From assembly GCA_049840475.1 (NCBI GenBank), contig JASGKX010000003.1, positions 496,001 to 560,000 of the forward strand: a stretch of 64,000 nucleotides of DNA, read 5' to 3'. Origin of the DNA: JBGVSA01 sp049840475. Its GTDB lineage: Bacteria; Pseudomonadota; Gammaproteobacteria; Burkholderiales; Rhodocyclaceae. Below the pieces are notes generated by a model. That model ran no database searches. It saw only the letters and a list, made by a program, of their open reading frames with translations, and was not told where the DNA came from. The translations under genes and the position numbers were made by a program. Of the stretch, positions 8,552-17,664 are shown in pieces; position 1 is the stretch's first letter, and every line of letters starts with the position of its first letter.

Positions 8552-10003
8552 TCAGAACGGGTACTGGCGGGGAGTCGTCTGGAGCGTGATCCAGCGTGTC
8601 TCGGTGAACGCATCAATGCCGGCCTTGCCGCCGAAGCGCCCGTAGCCGGAAGACTTCACCCCGCCAAAAGGCATCTGCGCTTCGTCGTGTACGGTTGGGC
8701 CATTCACGTGGCAGATGCCAGATTCGATACGCGCGGCAACCTGCCAGGCACGCGCAACGTCGCGCCCGAACACCGCGGCCGACAAGCCAAATTCACTGTC
8801 ATTGGCGCAGGCGATGGCTTCTTCCACGCCGCGCACGCGCACGATGGCCTTCACCGGGGCGAAGGTCTCTTCGCGGAAGATCTCCATGTCGAGGGTGACG
8901 CGATCGAGCAAGGTCGCCGGCATGAGCGTGTCGCTCGCCTGGCCGCCGCATACGAGTACCGCGCCACGTGCCAGCGCGTCATCGATCAGCGCATTGCAGC
9001 GCTCCACGGTCGTCATATCGACCACCGATCCGAGCACCACGGGCCCTTTGCGTGGATCGCCCAACGGCAGGCTGGCGGCCTTGTCGGCAAGGCGGGCGAC
9101 GAACGTATCGGCGATGGATTCATCGACGATGATGCGCTCGGTTGACATGCAGATCTGGCCCGAATTGGCGAACGCGCCGAAGGCGGCGGCGGCAACCGCT
9201 GCGTCGATATCGGCATCGTCCAGCACCACGAAGGGCGCCTTGCCGCCCAACTCCAGCAGCACCGGTTTTAGATGACGTGCGCAGGTTTGCGCGACCAGCC
9301 GGCCCACGCGCGTGGAACCCGTGAAGTTCACGCGCCGTACGGCCGGGTGCGCCACCATCGCTTCGACCACCTCGGCCGCATCCTGCGGCGCGTTGGTGAC
9401 ATAGTTCACGACTCCCGGCGGCAAGCCGGCTTCGAGCAGCGCCTCGACGATCAGCCCGTGCGTGGCCGGGCTCAGCTCCGAACCTTTGAACACCACCGTG
9501 TTGCCGCAGGCCAGCGGCGTGGCGAGCGCGCGCACGCCAAGAATGATGGGGGCATTCCATGGTGCAATGCCGATCACCACGCCAGCCGGGCGGCGTACCG
9601 CCATGGCGACGTTGCCGGGCACATCGGAAGGGATCACCTCGCCATTGATCTGCGTGGTCAGCGACGCGGCTTCCAGCAACATGCCTGCCGCCAGATGGAC
9701 GTTGAAACCGGCCCAGATTGCTGAGGCGCCGGTCTCGGCCGCCATGGCCGCGGTGAAGGCTTCCGTACGTGCTTCGAGTGCGGCGGACGCCTTCATCAAC
9801 AGCGCGCGGCGTTCGTTTGGGCCCATCGCCGCCCACGCGGGGAAGGCCTGCGCGGCTGCATCGACAGCCCGGCGTGCATCGTCGGTGCTCGCTGCGGGCG
9901 CGCGCGACGCCACGCTGTGATCCAGCGGGTTGCGTCGTTCGAAGGTGGCGCCGCCAGTCGCTGCGCTGCGTTCGCTGCCGATGATGAGTTGAATGTCCTG
10001 CAT
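8552..10003 (-). CDS. NAD(P)-dependent aldehyde dehydrogenase (benz/salicylaldehyde-type)
   Basis: 483-residue ALDH superfamily enzyme converting an aldehyde to the acid. The cofactor-binding region IAPWNAPI is at about 146-153, the general base is Glu251 in LLELGGKAP, and the nucleophile is Cys285 in SGQICMSTERI; the order and spacing are canonical. GQICMSTERI with a short N-terminus resembles benzaldehyde/salicylaldehyde or vanillin dehydrogenases. It is the last gene of a leftward cluster with a Liv-type importer, 20 bases after livF, under a divergent AraC/FeaR-like regulator. Together these suggest uptake and oxidation of an aromatic or related aldehyde precursor (inference). Confidence 0.9.
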   Translation of the reverse strand: MQDIQLIIGSERSAATGGATFERRNPLDHSVASRAPAASTDDARRAVDAAAQAFPAWAAMGPNERRALLMKASAALEARTEAFTAAMAAETGASAIWAGFNVHLAAGMLLEAASLTTQINGEVIPSDVPGNVAMAVRRPAGVVIGIAPWNAPIILGVRALATPLACGNTVVFKGSELSPATHGLIVEALLEAGLPPGVVNYVTNAPQDAAEVVEAMVAHPAVRRVNFTGSTRVGRLVAQTCARHLKPVLLELGGKAPFVVLDDADIDAAVAAAAFGAFANSGQICMSTERIIVDESIADTFVARLADKAASLPLGDPRKGPVVLGSVVDMTTVERCNALIDDALARGAVLVCGGQASDTLMPATLLDRVTLDMEIFREETFAPVKAIVRVRGVEEAIACANDSEFGLSAAVFGRDVARAWQVAARIESGICHVNGPTVHDEAQMPFGGVKSSGYGRFGGKAGIDAFTETRWITLQTTPRQYPF

Positions 10004-10023
10004 GTGGGGTCTCCTGTTTGAAT

Positions 10024-10764
10024 TCAGACGGCAGCACCGTCCAGCGTATGGTTTGCGACAGCGCCGAGATAGGCGCGCTGAACGGCCGGGTCGTCGCGCA
10101 TTTGCGCAGCCGTGCCGGCACCGATCTGGCGGCCGGTTTCGAGCAGGTAACCGCGATCGGAGATGGCGAGGCTTTGCCGCGCATTTTGCTCGACCAGCAG
10201 CACACCGACGCCCAGCGCACGGATGCGCGCCAGCGTGGCGAACAATTCGCGGCACATGAGCGGCGACAGTCCCAGCGAAGGCTCATCGAGCAGCAGGATC
10301 GCCGGCTGCGACATCAACGCGCGGCCCACTGCAACCATCTGTTGTTCGCCACCGCTCATGGTGCGAACGATCTGGTCGAGCCGTTGCGACAGTCTCGGGA
10401 AGAGTTCGAACACACGCGCGAGGTTGCTCGATTGGTGCGCGCGCGCGTGGTGTGGCTGGGCGCCGAGCATCAGGTTGTCGCGAACCGACAATTCGCCGAA
10501 CAGGCCGCGCCCTTCGGGCACCAGGGCAAGGCCGGCATCGACGATACGATGCCCCGGCAGACGCGAGAGTTCAACTCCGTCGAGCGTTACGCTGACGCCC
10601 GGTTGCGGCGCAACCATGCCGCCCAGCGCCTTGAGCAGCGAACTCTTGCCTGCGCCGTTGGCGCCGAGCATGACGACGATCTCACCACGCGCCACCTGCA
10701 GGCTCACGCGATCGACCGCGAGGTGCTTGCCGTAGCGAACCGACAGGTTCTTCACCTCAAGCAT
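10024..10764 (-). CDS. livF: Branched-chain amino acid-type ABC transporter ATP-binding protein LivF
   Basis: 246-residue ABC ATPase. Walker A GANGAGKS (about 36-43), signature MSGGEQQM, Walker B ILLLDEPSLGL and the LivF-type C-terminus are all intact. It overlaps the end of the livMG gene by 8 bases, a sign of translational coupling. With LivMG it would form the cytoplasmic ATPase pair of a HAAT-family importer. The ligand need not be a branched-chain amino acid, since many members carry aromatic acids, amides or urea. Confidence 0.92.
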   Translation of the reverse strand: MLEVKNLSVRYGKHLAVDRVSLQVARGEIVVMLGANGAGKSSLLKALGGMVAPQPGVSVTLDGVELSRLPGHRIVDAGLALVPEGRGLFGELSVRDNLMLGAQPHHARAHQSSNLARVFELFPRLSQRLDQIVRTMSGGEQQMVAVGRALMSQPAILLLDEPSLGLSPLMCRELFATLARIRALGVGVLLVEQNARQSLAISDRGYLLETGRQIGAGTAAQMRDDPAVQRAYLGAVANHTLDGAAV

Positions 10765-12565
10765 GGCGCAGGCGCTCCTCGTGTTGTGCGTCTTGTGGTG
10801 CAGGCGTGTTGACATCGGTGCCGAGGTAGGCCTCGATGACGCGCGGATCGCGCAAGACGGCGTCGGTCGGGCCATCGGCGATCTTCACGCCGGCGTTCAT
10901 CACGACACATCGCGTACACAACGCATGCACCGCATCCATGACGTGTTCGACGAGCACGATGGTCATGCCGTCGGCGGCGAGCGAGCGTACCAATGCAATG
11001 CCCTGTTGGAGTTCGGTCGGGTTGAGCCCGGCGAGCCATTCGTCGAGCAGCAGCAGCTTCGGTTCAAGCGCCAGCGCGCGGGCCAGTTCCAGGCGCTTCT
11101 GGTCGATATAGGTCAGATCGCACGCCAATGTGTCGGCGTGCGACGCCAGCCCGACGCGAGCGAGCAGGGCGCGCGCCTGATCCAGGGCGGCGGCACCTTT
11201 CGGTGCGTGGGGACGGAACGAAAGGCCTGCCACGATGTTGTCCACGCACCGCATGCCACCGAGCACCCGTACGAGCTGGAACGTGCGCGCCACGCCGAGG
11301 CGGGCGATGCGATGACTGGATTCGCCATCGATGCGGCGCCCAAGCAATGCGATGCTGCCTGCGTGGCAGCGCAGGGCACCTGATATGAGATTCATGGCGG
11401 TTGTCTTGCCCGAACCGTTCGGACCGAGCAGGCCAATGACTTCGCCGGGCATGACAATCAGGTCCAGACCATTTACCGCCACCAGCCCGCCGAAGCGTCG
11501 CGTCACGCCTTTGACGTGCAGCAGCGGCAGGCCATTGCCTTGTGCTGTTACCGTGTTGGCGGCCTGCGCAGTCAGAGTCGGAGGCAACTGCACAAGCGGT
11601 GCGATGGTTGGCGCCGCGACAGCGGGGCTATCCGTGTGTGGCGTGCCGGTGCGGGTTTTGCGCAGCTGTGCCAGCAGCCCGGCAATGCCGTTCGGAACCA
11701 GATAGACGATGAGCAGGAACACCAACCCGAGCAGGATCGGATAGTGGTTCGGAAACTGCGCTGAGAGAAACTCAAACAGCAATACCAGCGGCACCGCGCC
11801 CAGCAGTGGGCCGAACAATGCGGATGCGCCGCCGAGCAGTGCCATGATCAGCGTCTGGAATGAGATCACCGGTGCGAAGGCGATGGCGGGATCGATGTAA
11901 GTCCAGCGTGGCGCCATCACCGCGCCAGCCACGCTCATGAATCCGGCGCTCAGCGCGAACAGCAGCACCTTGAGCACGGTCGTGTTGATGCCCACGTGCA
12001 CGGCGACCGTTTCGTCTTCGCCGATCACGCGCAACGCGAGTCCGGCACGGCTGCGGTCGAGCCATGTGCGCAGTCCGATCGCCAACGCCAGCAGCGCCAG
12101 CAACTGCCAGTAGATGTCCTGCTGTGTGATATCGACGAACACATAACGGCCGATTTCGCGGGTGATGTTCACTTCGTACCACGTCACCAGTTGTTTGGTC
12201 AGCTCCGCGAGCCCGAAGCTGAAGATGACGAAATACACGCCCGACAATCGCAACGTCGCTAGACCCACCACGAGCGCGATGCCGACGCCAAGCGCGAGCG
12301 CGACCGCCAGCACGCCGGCCCACGGAATCGACTCGCCGAGCACGGCCGTGGTGTAGGCGCCAAGACCGAAGAAGGCTACCGTCGCCAGCGAGATGTAGCG
12401 CGTCGGTCCCGAGAACAATGCCCATGCACTGGCCAGCACGCCGTACATGAGCACGCTGACCATGAGCGACAGGGCGTATTCATTGGCGAGCCAATACGGG
12501 ACCGTGGCGAGTGCTCCGACGGCTGCGGCACCCAGTGCCCAGGCAATACGTTCGCGAGGGTTCAT
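10757..12565 (-). CDS. LivM-LivG fusion: HAAT importer permease plus ATPase
   Basis: 602 residues. The N-terminal half (about 1-310) is a LivM permease with eight or more hydrophobic segments, including LFSGPTRYISLATVAFFGLG and the late LLGLVFLLIVYLVPNGI. A Pro/Ala/Thr-rich linker (about 320-350) joins a LivG ATPase with Walker A GPNGSGKT near 380-388 and the LivG-type variant Walker B LLLLDEWLAGLNPTEL. The signature region reads LTYIDQKRLELARAL rather than LSGGQ, as in some LivG subgroups. LivM-LivG fusions are known in Burkholderiales. The ATG at 12563-12565 overlaps the expected livH TGA as ATGA. Confidence 0.88.
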   Translation of the reverse strand: MNPRERIAWALGAAAVGALATVPYWLANEYALSLMVSVLMYGVLASAWALFSGPTRYISLATVAFFGLGAYTTAVLGESIPWAGVLAVALALGVGIALVVGLATLRLSGVYFVIFSFGLAELTKQLVTWYEVNITREIGRYVFVDITQQDIYWQLLALLALAIGLRTWLDRSRAGLALRVIGEDETVAVHVGINTTVLKVLLFALSAGFMSVAGAVMAPRWTYIDPAIAFAPVISFQTLIMALLGGASALFGPLLGAVPLVLLFEFLSAQFPNHYPILLGLVFLLIVYLVPNGIAGLLAQLRKTRTGTPHTDSPAVAAPTIAPLVQLPPTLTAQAANTVTAQGNGLPLLHVKGVTRRFGGLVAVNGLDLIVMPGEVIGLLGPNGSGKTTAMNLISGALRCHAGSIALLGRRIDGESSHRIARLGVARTFQLVRVLGGMRCVDNIVAGLSFRPHAPKGAAALDQARALLARVGLASHADTLACDLTYIDQKRLELARALALEPKLLLLDEWLAGLNPTELQQGIALVRSLAADGMTIVLVEHVMDAVHALCTRCVVMNAGVKIADGPTDAVLRDPRVIEAYLGTDVNTPAPQDAQHEERLRHA

Positions 12566-13438
12566 CGCGCCATCCTCCCGAACAGACCCGTCGGCCGGAA
12601 CAGCAACACCAGCAGGAACAGCGCGTAGTTCGACCGCCAGCGTGAGCCCCGGATCGATGAAGCTCGCCACGAGTGTTTCGGCAAACCCCAGCAGCATTCC
12701 CGCCGCGAGGCAGCCCATCAGGTTGCCCACGCCCCCCATGATCACGACGATCAGCGCCTTCATGGCAAACATGGTGCCCATTGAAGCCGAGAACGGCAGG
12801 AACATGCTCACCAGCACACCACTGGCGGCAACCAGTGCGCCACCCAGACCGAACGTGAGCGCCGCCGTGCGGGCGACGTCGATACCCACCAATGGTGCGA
12901 AGCGCGGCGCCACGGCGACGGCACGCACGACCGCGCCGCTACGTGTGTGGGTGAGCAGATAGTAGAGACCGCAGCCCAGCACCACCGCGAAAGCCAACAC
13001 CAGCAGCCGGTTGGCCGCGACAGTGCTGCCCAGTATCGATACCGGCGTCGAGAGATACGCGTAGCTGTGATAGTTGCCGCCGAAGATCACCAGCATGATC
13101 CCCTGCATGATGAACAGCAGGCCGAAGGTGGCGAGGATCGAATCCACTTCCAGCGCAGGCCCGGCTCCGGTGCGCCGAACCAATGGCGTGAGCAGCACGC
13201 GATAGATGCCCCATTGCACGACAAAACCCAGCGGCAGGGCGAGCAGCAACACCCACAAAGGCGAAATGCCAGCGTGGGTGACGAGCACGTAGGCGAGAAA
13301 GGCGGGCGCGATCAGAAATTCGCCATATGACAAATTCATGATGCGGGCCACACCATATTGCAGCGTGAGCCCCATCGCGGTGAGGCCGTACAAACCACCG
13401 AGCGAGAGCCCGGCAAGCAGCACATCGATTGCATTCAT
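12562..13438 (-). pseudogene. livH: livH permease with a one-base frameshift near its 3' end
   Basis: Codes for an LivH permease beginning MNAIDVLLAGLSLGG with all expected membrane segments up to FIDPGLTLA. At about 12634-12638 the frame is lost by one extra base: the annotated frame would read on into livM and give an 897-residue LivH-LivM-LivG product. Dropping one base restores the normal LivH tail SNYALFLLVLLFRPTGLF ending in a TGA that overlaps the livM ATG (ATGA), for 291 residues, the family length. So the gene is either frameshifted or carries a base-call error. A GTG 12 bases upstream of the chosen ATG is an alternative start. Confidence 0.85.
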
Positions 13439-13507
13439 GGGCGCTGGCACCGTTCCGCAGTTGGCTGTGCGCCCACTGCGGCGTCGCGTAGGTTGATCGA
13501 GAGTGTG

Positions 13508-14737
13508 TCAGCTCTTGGGCCAGGCCGGTTTGGGGATGATGGCCGGTCTGGCGCCGTGGCGACCGGACGGCGCAACACCATAGAACTCACCGTTTTGCCA
13601 CTGGCCAACCCACCACAGGTTGGTCAGCATCTGGTTCTGCAATTTGGTTGGGCCGAGGATGGTGTCGAAACTGCCGGTCTTGAGTTCCTGTGTGATCGCC
13701 GCGCGGTCGATCTTGCCGACGCGTTCGATTGCCTGCTGCAGCATCTGAAGCGCGGCGTACTGGACGGTGCTGGCGAAACGATCCGGCTCATAGCCCGCCG
13801 ATGCCACGTGGCGCTTGAAGTAGTCCTGGATCGCCGGGCTGCTGAAGTCCACGCCGCCCGGTGCCATCACGCCTTCGGCCGCCGAGCCGAACTTCTGCTT
13901 GTACATGGGGAACTGCGTGCCCACGCCGGTGAACATCACTTTCGGGTTCAGTCCCAGCACACGCGCCTGGTCGGTCAGCAGAATGGTGTCGGGCGGGTAC
14001 GAGAACGCGATGAATGCGTCGGCGTCCTTGGTCTTCACCTCATTGAGAATCGGCGTCATGTCTTGCGTGCCGATCGGGTAGCTCTTGTCGTAGACCAGCG
14101 TGAAACCATGGCGCGCGGCGGCCTTGCGGGCAGCGGACGCGAGGTCCACGCCAAAGCCGTCGGCCACGTTGATCATGGCGATCTTGTTGCCGATCTTGCC
14201 GGCTTTCCTGGCTTCTTCAAGGTACGACACCAGCGCTTCGGCGTACTGACTGCCCGTGCCGAGGAAGAAGAACGTGTGCGGCCAGCGCTTGACGAGCTCC
14301 GGCGCCTTGTCGGTGATGGACGTCGCCGCCAGAAGCGGGTAGCCGTGCTTTTCGTACGTCGGCGCCACGGCCAGATTGTTGGCCGTGCCCCAGGGCGGCA
14401 GCAGCAGGTCGACCTTGTCTTGCGTGATCAGGCGTTCGGTGGCGCGCACGGCCTCTTCTGAACTGGATCGGTCGTCGTATTCGACCACTTCGATCGGTAC
14501 GCGCTTGCCGTACGCCTTGAGCATCAGGCCGCCAGCGGTATTCACTTCCTTCACCCACATCTGGTAGTTGGGCGCCACGGTGGCAGCCGTGCCGCCTGCA
14601 TTCGGGCCCGTCTTGGCCAGCGCCCAGCCGATGCGCACAGCCTTGGGCGCTTCTTGTGCCCATGCGCAGGGCGCCAGCGCCAGCGTTGTCGCGAGGGCCA
14701 TGGTCTTGAGCCATGTGCGCCGAGTATTGGCGGTCAT
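13508..14737 (-). CDS. ABC transporter substrate-binding protein, Liv/amide type
   Basis: 409-residue periplasmic binding protein (Peripla_BP_6). Signal peptide MTANTRRTWLKTMALATT with Ala-rich cut site CAWA-QE, then RIGWALAKTGPNAGGTAAT, the family's first strand and ligand loop. Later family elements include PPWGTANNLAVAPTYEKHG and FGVDLASAARKAA. AGGAGA lies just before the ATG. It is the first gene of the leftward cluster (binding protein, LivH, LivMG, LivF, aldehyde dehydrogenase) and faces a divergent AraC-family gene. The ligand is unknown; the downstream dehydrogenase hints at an aldehyde-yielding compound. Confidence 0.9.
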   Translation of the reverse strand: MTANTRRTWLKTMALATTLALAPCAWAQEAPKAVRIGWALAKTGPNAGGTAATVAPNYQMWVKEVNTAGGLMLKAYGKRVPIEVVEYDDRSSSEEAVRATERLITQDKVDLLLPPWGTANNLAVAPTYEKHGYPLLAATSITDKAPELVKRWPHTFFFLGTGSQYAEALVSYLEEARKAGKIGNKIAMINVADGFGVDLASAARKAAARHGFTLVYDKSYPIGTQDMTPILNEVKTKDADAFIAFSYPPDTILLTDQARVLGLNPKVMFTGVGTQFPMYKQKFGSAAEGVMAPGGVDFSSPAIQDYFKRHVASAGYEPDRFASTVQYAALQMLQQAIERVGKIDRAAITQELKTGSFDTILGPTKLQNQMLTNLWWVGQWQNGEFYGVAPSGRHGARPAIIPKPAWPKS

Positions 14738-14992
14738 CGTCGTCTCCTGCCTCTCTGGTTTGGTGACTGGATTCTAGGAAGAGAGTGGGTGAGACGTTTT
14801 TCCGCCAGCGAACTTTGCTGTTGTCTGAGCGCGCACACGCTGATGGGTTAACCCTGATGCGTGGAGCATTGCCGCTGTGGCGCCTGCCCATGACAATGAC
14901 GCGCATACCTATCGCGCCTCACAGCGCGCGCACCGCGTGGCACGTGGACCATTCCAGCGTGACCGGCGGGCGACATACCGACGGAGACGAGC

Positions 14993-16057
14993 ATGGCCAA
15001 CGGACTCATCGTGAGCACTGAGAACGTGCCGCTGCAGGATAGCGCCGGCGCGTGGTGTGACTGGATCGACCGCCTGTTTGGAGGACTGGGTTCCGACCTG
15101 TACGGCGATGCGACTTTCGATGGACGCATGGCAACCTACTATGCCGGCGACGTGGTCCTGACCCAGCTCGAAGCGAACCGTCATCGCGTCATCCGCAGCG
15201 GGCGCATGGCCCGCACTTGCGATGTCGATCACCTCAAGATCGTCGCACCCTGGCATGGCAGCGCCATCGTCGAGCAGGACGGCCGGCAAGCCTGTGTGCG
15301 CCCCGGCGGCTGGGCGATCTACGACACGACCAGCGGATACCAGGTCGAAAACCCAGAACGTTGCCGGCACCTCATCGTCATGCTGCCCAAGTCGCAGCTC
15401 CAGCAAGCCGGGCTGCGGCTCGATGCGCTGACGGGGCGGCAGGTGGGTGGCGGGCATGGCATTTCGCGCGTGGCGCTGGAGACCATGCGCAACGTGTACG
15501 GCGAACTACCCGTTATGACGCCCGCCGCCGCGCACGGAGCCGGGCAACTGATTCTGGAACTGGTCCGGCTGTCATTGCAGGAACTGGCGGGGCAGCATTC
15601 CGCGACGACGCAGCAGGCTGCTTTCAGGGATCGCATTCGTGACTATGTTGGCCTGCACCTGCGCGATCCGGAACTCTCCATCGAGCGTATCGCCAGCGCG
15701 CTCAATTGCAGCAAGCGACATCTGCACAACGCGTTCGCCGACGAAGACGACACGCTCGCCAATCACATTCTGCGGCGCCGCTTGCAGGCCACGCTGCGCG
15801 AGCTGCGCGTGAGCGAACCGCCGTTGCGCACCGTCACCGAAATCGCATTGTCATGGGGCTTTGCCAGCGTCGCGCACTTCAGTCGTGTGTTCCGCGAACA
15901 CACGGGTATGTCGCCGACCGAGTTCCGCGAAGCCAGCCTGCGTTGCGGCAACCCATGCAATAGCGGCGGTCTGCCGGACGAGGTCAACTGCGCTGTCTGC
16001 CGCCAGCGTCTTGCTCGACGCGTGAAGGGCGAAGCGGAGCAGATCCTTCATCTATGA
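14993..16057 (+). CDS. AraC family transcriptional regulator (FeaR-like)
   Basis: 354 residues. The N-terminal half resembles the AraC_binding_2 domain found in FeaR-type regulators, and the C-terminal half has two HTH motifs: LSIERIASALNCSKRHLHNA (about 223-242) and TVTEIALSWGFASVAHFSRV, with the family ending FREHTGMSPTEFR. A 30-residue Cys-containing tail follows. GGAG precedes the ATG. It is divergent from the Liv/aldehyde dehydrogenase cluster across a 255-base gap and most likely activates it. E. coli FeaR activates an aromatic aldehyde dehydrogenase gene, so context and family agree. Confidence 0.88.
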   Translation: MANGLIVSTENVPLQDSAGAWCDWIDRLFGGLGSDLYGDATFDGRMATYYAGDVVLTQLEANRHRVIRSGRMARTCDVDHLKIVAPWHGSAIVEQDGRQACVRPGGWAIYDTTSGYQVENPERCRHLIVMLPKSQLQQAGLRLDALTGRQVGGGHGISRVALETMRNVYGELPVMTPAAAHGAGQLILELVRLSLQELAGQHSATTQQAAFRDRIRDYVGLHLRDPELSIERIASALNCSKRHLHNAFADEDDTLANHILRRRLQATLRELRVSEPPLRTVTEIALSWGFASVAHFSRVFREHTGMSPTEFREASLRCGNPCNSGGLPDEVNCAVCRQRLARRVKGEAEQILHL

Positions 16058-16064
16058 CGACGGC

Positions 16065-17588
16065 CTAGTTGGGCGGAGACACGCGCTCCAGTTCGAACTC
16101 GGCTTTCAGCCCATCGAGATCGCGCCCGATGGTGGCGACTGCGAGCGTGCGGCCGTCGCGTTTGTAGCGCACCTGCGCATTGGCGTCGCCGATGACGCCG
16201 TCAACTTCAATGGCGTCCCAGCCTTCGGCGTGGCCGACGTAATGGATCATGACGTCGTAATGCAGGCTCCAGAAGAAGGGTACCGCGTCGAACGCTTCTT
16301 GGCGGCCGAGCATGTTACGTGCGGCGATTTGTCCTTGCCGTGTGGCAACGACCCAGTGCTCCACGCGCATCCGCTCGCCGGTGTGCGGATCGGGCCAGCG
16401 CGCAATGTCGCCCGCCGCGTAGACACCGGGCGCGCTGGTCTGCAGGTAGGCGTCAACCGACACGCCGCGCTCGACTGCGAGCCCCGCCTGTTCGGCGAGC
16501 ATCGTCGCCGGACGCACACCGACGCCGAGCACGATGAGGTCTGCGTCAACGGTGTCGCCGTTGGCGAGTGTGGCGACGGTGCCGTCCACCCGCGCGACGG
16601 TGGTGCCAAGATGAAAGACCACGCCATGGCTTTCGTGCAGAGCCTGCACGAAGCGGCCGATGTCCTCGCCCATCACACGCTGCATCGGCACGTTGTCCGG
16701 TGCGACGACGTGGACGTCAACGCCACGCTCGCGCAGCGAGGCGGCAACTTCCAGACCAATGAAGCTGGCGCCGACGACGATCGCGCGTTGCGCCTGCGTA
16801 ACCTGCGCGACGATGGCGCGGTTGTCCCTCACGCTGCGCAGGACGTGCACGCGCGAGGCGTCGGCGCCGGGGATTTCCAGTCTCACGGGTTCGGCGCCCG
16901 TGGCGAGGAGCAGTGCGCCATAAGGCAGTTGGTCGCCATCGGAAAGCGCGACGGTGCGCGCCAGGGTATCGATGGCGGTCACGCGCGTGCCGCGCCGTAG
17001 CTTGATGTTCTGGTCGGCATAAGCCTCTTCGGGCCGCAGGTAGATCCATTCTTCAGGCGCGGTGCCCGCCAGATTGTCCTTTGAGAGGTTGGGGCGATCG
17101 CAGGGCAGGGTGTCTTCAGCGCAGACCATGGTTACCGGGCCTTCATAGCCTTCGCGCCGCAGCATATCGGCGCAGGCAAAGCCCGCCGCACCGCCGCCCA
17201 CGATGACAACCGACGACGGCGGCGCCGAGATCGCGGCGCGCAGTGTTTGCGGCGTCATGCGCTCGCGGACGAATACCGTGCCGTCGCTTTGCTCGACGCG
17301 CCAGCATGGCAGCGGATCAAACGCCGGGGCGCGAATGGCTTCGCCTGTCGCGAGATCGAAGCTCGCGTGGTGCAACGGGCAGCGGATAGTGCAATCGACC
17401 ACCAGCCCCTTGGCCAGATGCTCGTGGTAGTGGCTGCACAGTGCGCCGATGGCAAAGATGCGACTGCCGCTGCGTACCAACACCGCCTCTTGGCCTTCGA
17501 CCTGTCCAGCGACGATGCCGCCGTCTTCGAATTCATCGACAGAAACACCCGCGCGCAGGTCGCGCGTTGAAGCCACTTGCTCAGCCAT
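16065..17588 (-). CDS. FAD-dependent NADH reductase with N-terminal Rieske domain
   Basis: 507 residues. An N-terminal Rieske [2Fe-2S] domain has ligands Cys51, His53 (CSHYH) and Cys70, His73 (CPLHH). A pyridine nucleotide-disulfide oxidoreductase module follows: FAD motif VGGGAAG at about 130-136, NAD motif VVGASFIGLEVAASL, and the ATG-like TSAPGVYAAGDIA. A C-terminal reductase domain completes it. The layout matches AIFM3/ferredoxin reductase-like proteins that pass electrons from NADH to an oxygenase or cytochrome. No oxygenase gene is nearby. It ends 7 bases from the convergent AraC gene. The start at 17588 opens directly into the Rieske domain. Confidence 0.9.
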   Translation of the reverse strand: MAEQVASTRDLRAGVSVDEFEDGGIVAGQVEGQEAVLVRSGSRIFAIGALCSHYHEHLAKGLVVDCTIRCPLHHASFDLATGEAIRAPAFDPLPCWRVEQSDGTVFVRERMTPQTLRAAISAPPSSVVIVGGGAAGFACADMLRREGYEGPVTMVCAEDTLPCDRPNLSKDNLAGTAPEEWIYLRPEEAYADQNIKLRRGTRVTAIDTLARTVALSDGDQLPYGALLLATGAEPVRLEIPGADASRVHVLRSVRDNRAIVAQVTQAQRAIVVGASFIGLEVAASLRERGVDVHVVAPDNVPMQRVMGEDIGRFVQALHESHGVVFHLGTTVARVDGTVATLANGDTVDADLIVLGVGVRPATMLAEQAGLAVERGVSVDAYLQTSAPGVYAAGDIARWPDPHTGERMRVEHWVVATRQGQIAARNMLGRQEAFDAVPFFWSLHYDVMIHYVGHAEGWDAIEVDGVIGDANAQVRYKRDGRTLAVATIGRDLDGLKAEFELERVSPPN

Positions 17589-17664
17589 GACGCCCTCTAG
17601 CCCGGAAAGATTATGACAATTGTCGTCCCCGTTCCGAAGACTTTCCACTGGCCGGGTGGGTGTA

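Noticed and set aside
10757..13450. A single 897-codon frame spanning LivH, LivM and LivG
   Set aside because: LivM-LivG is a known fusion, but the LivH join is out of frame relative to the true LivH end and livM start; the ATGA overlap shows two separate genes.
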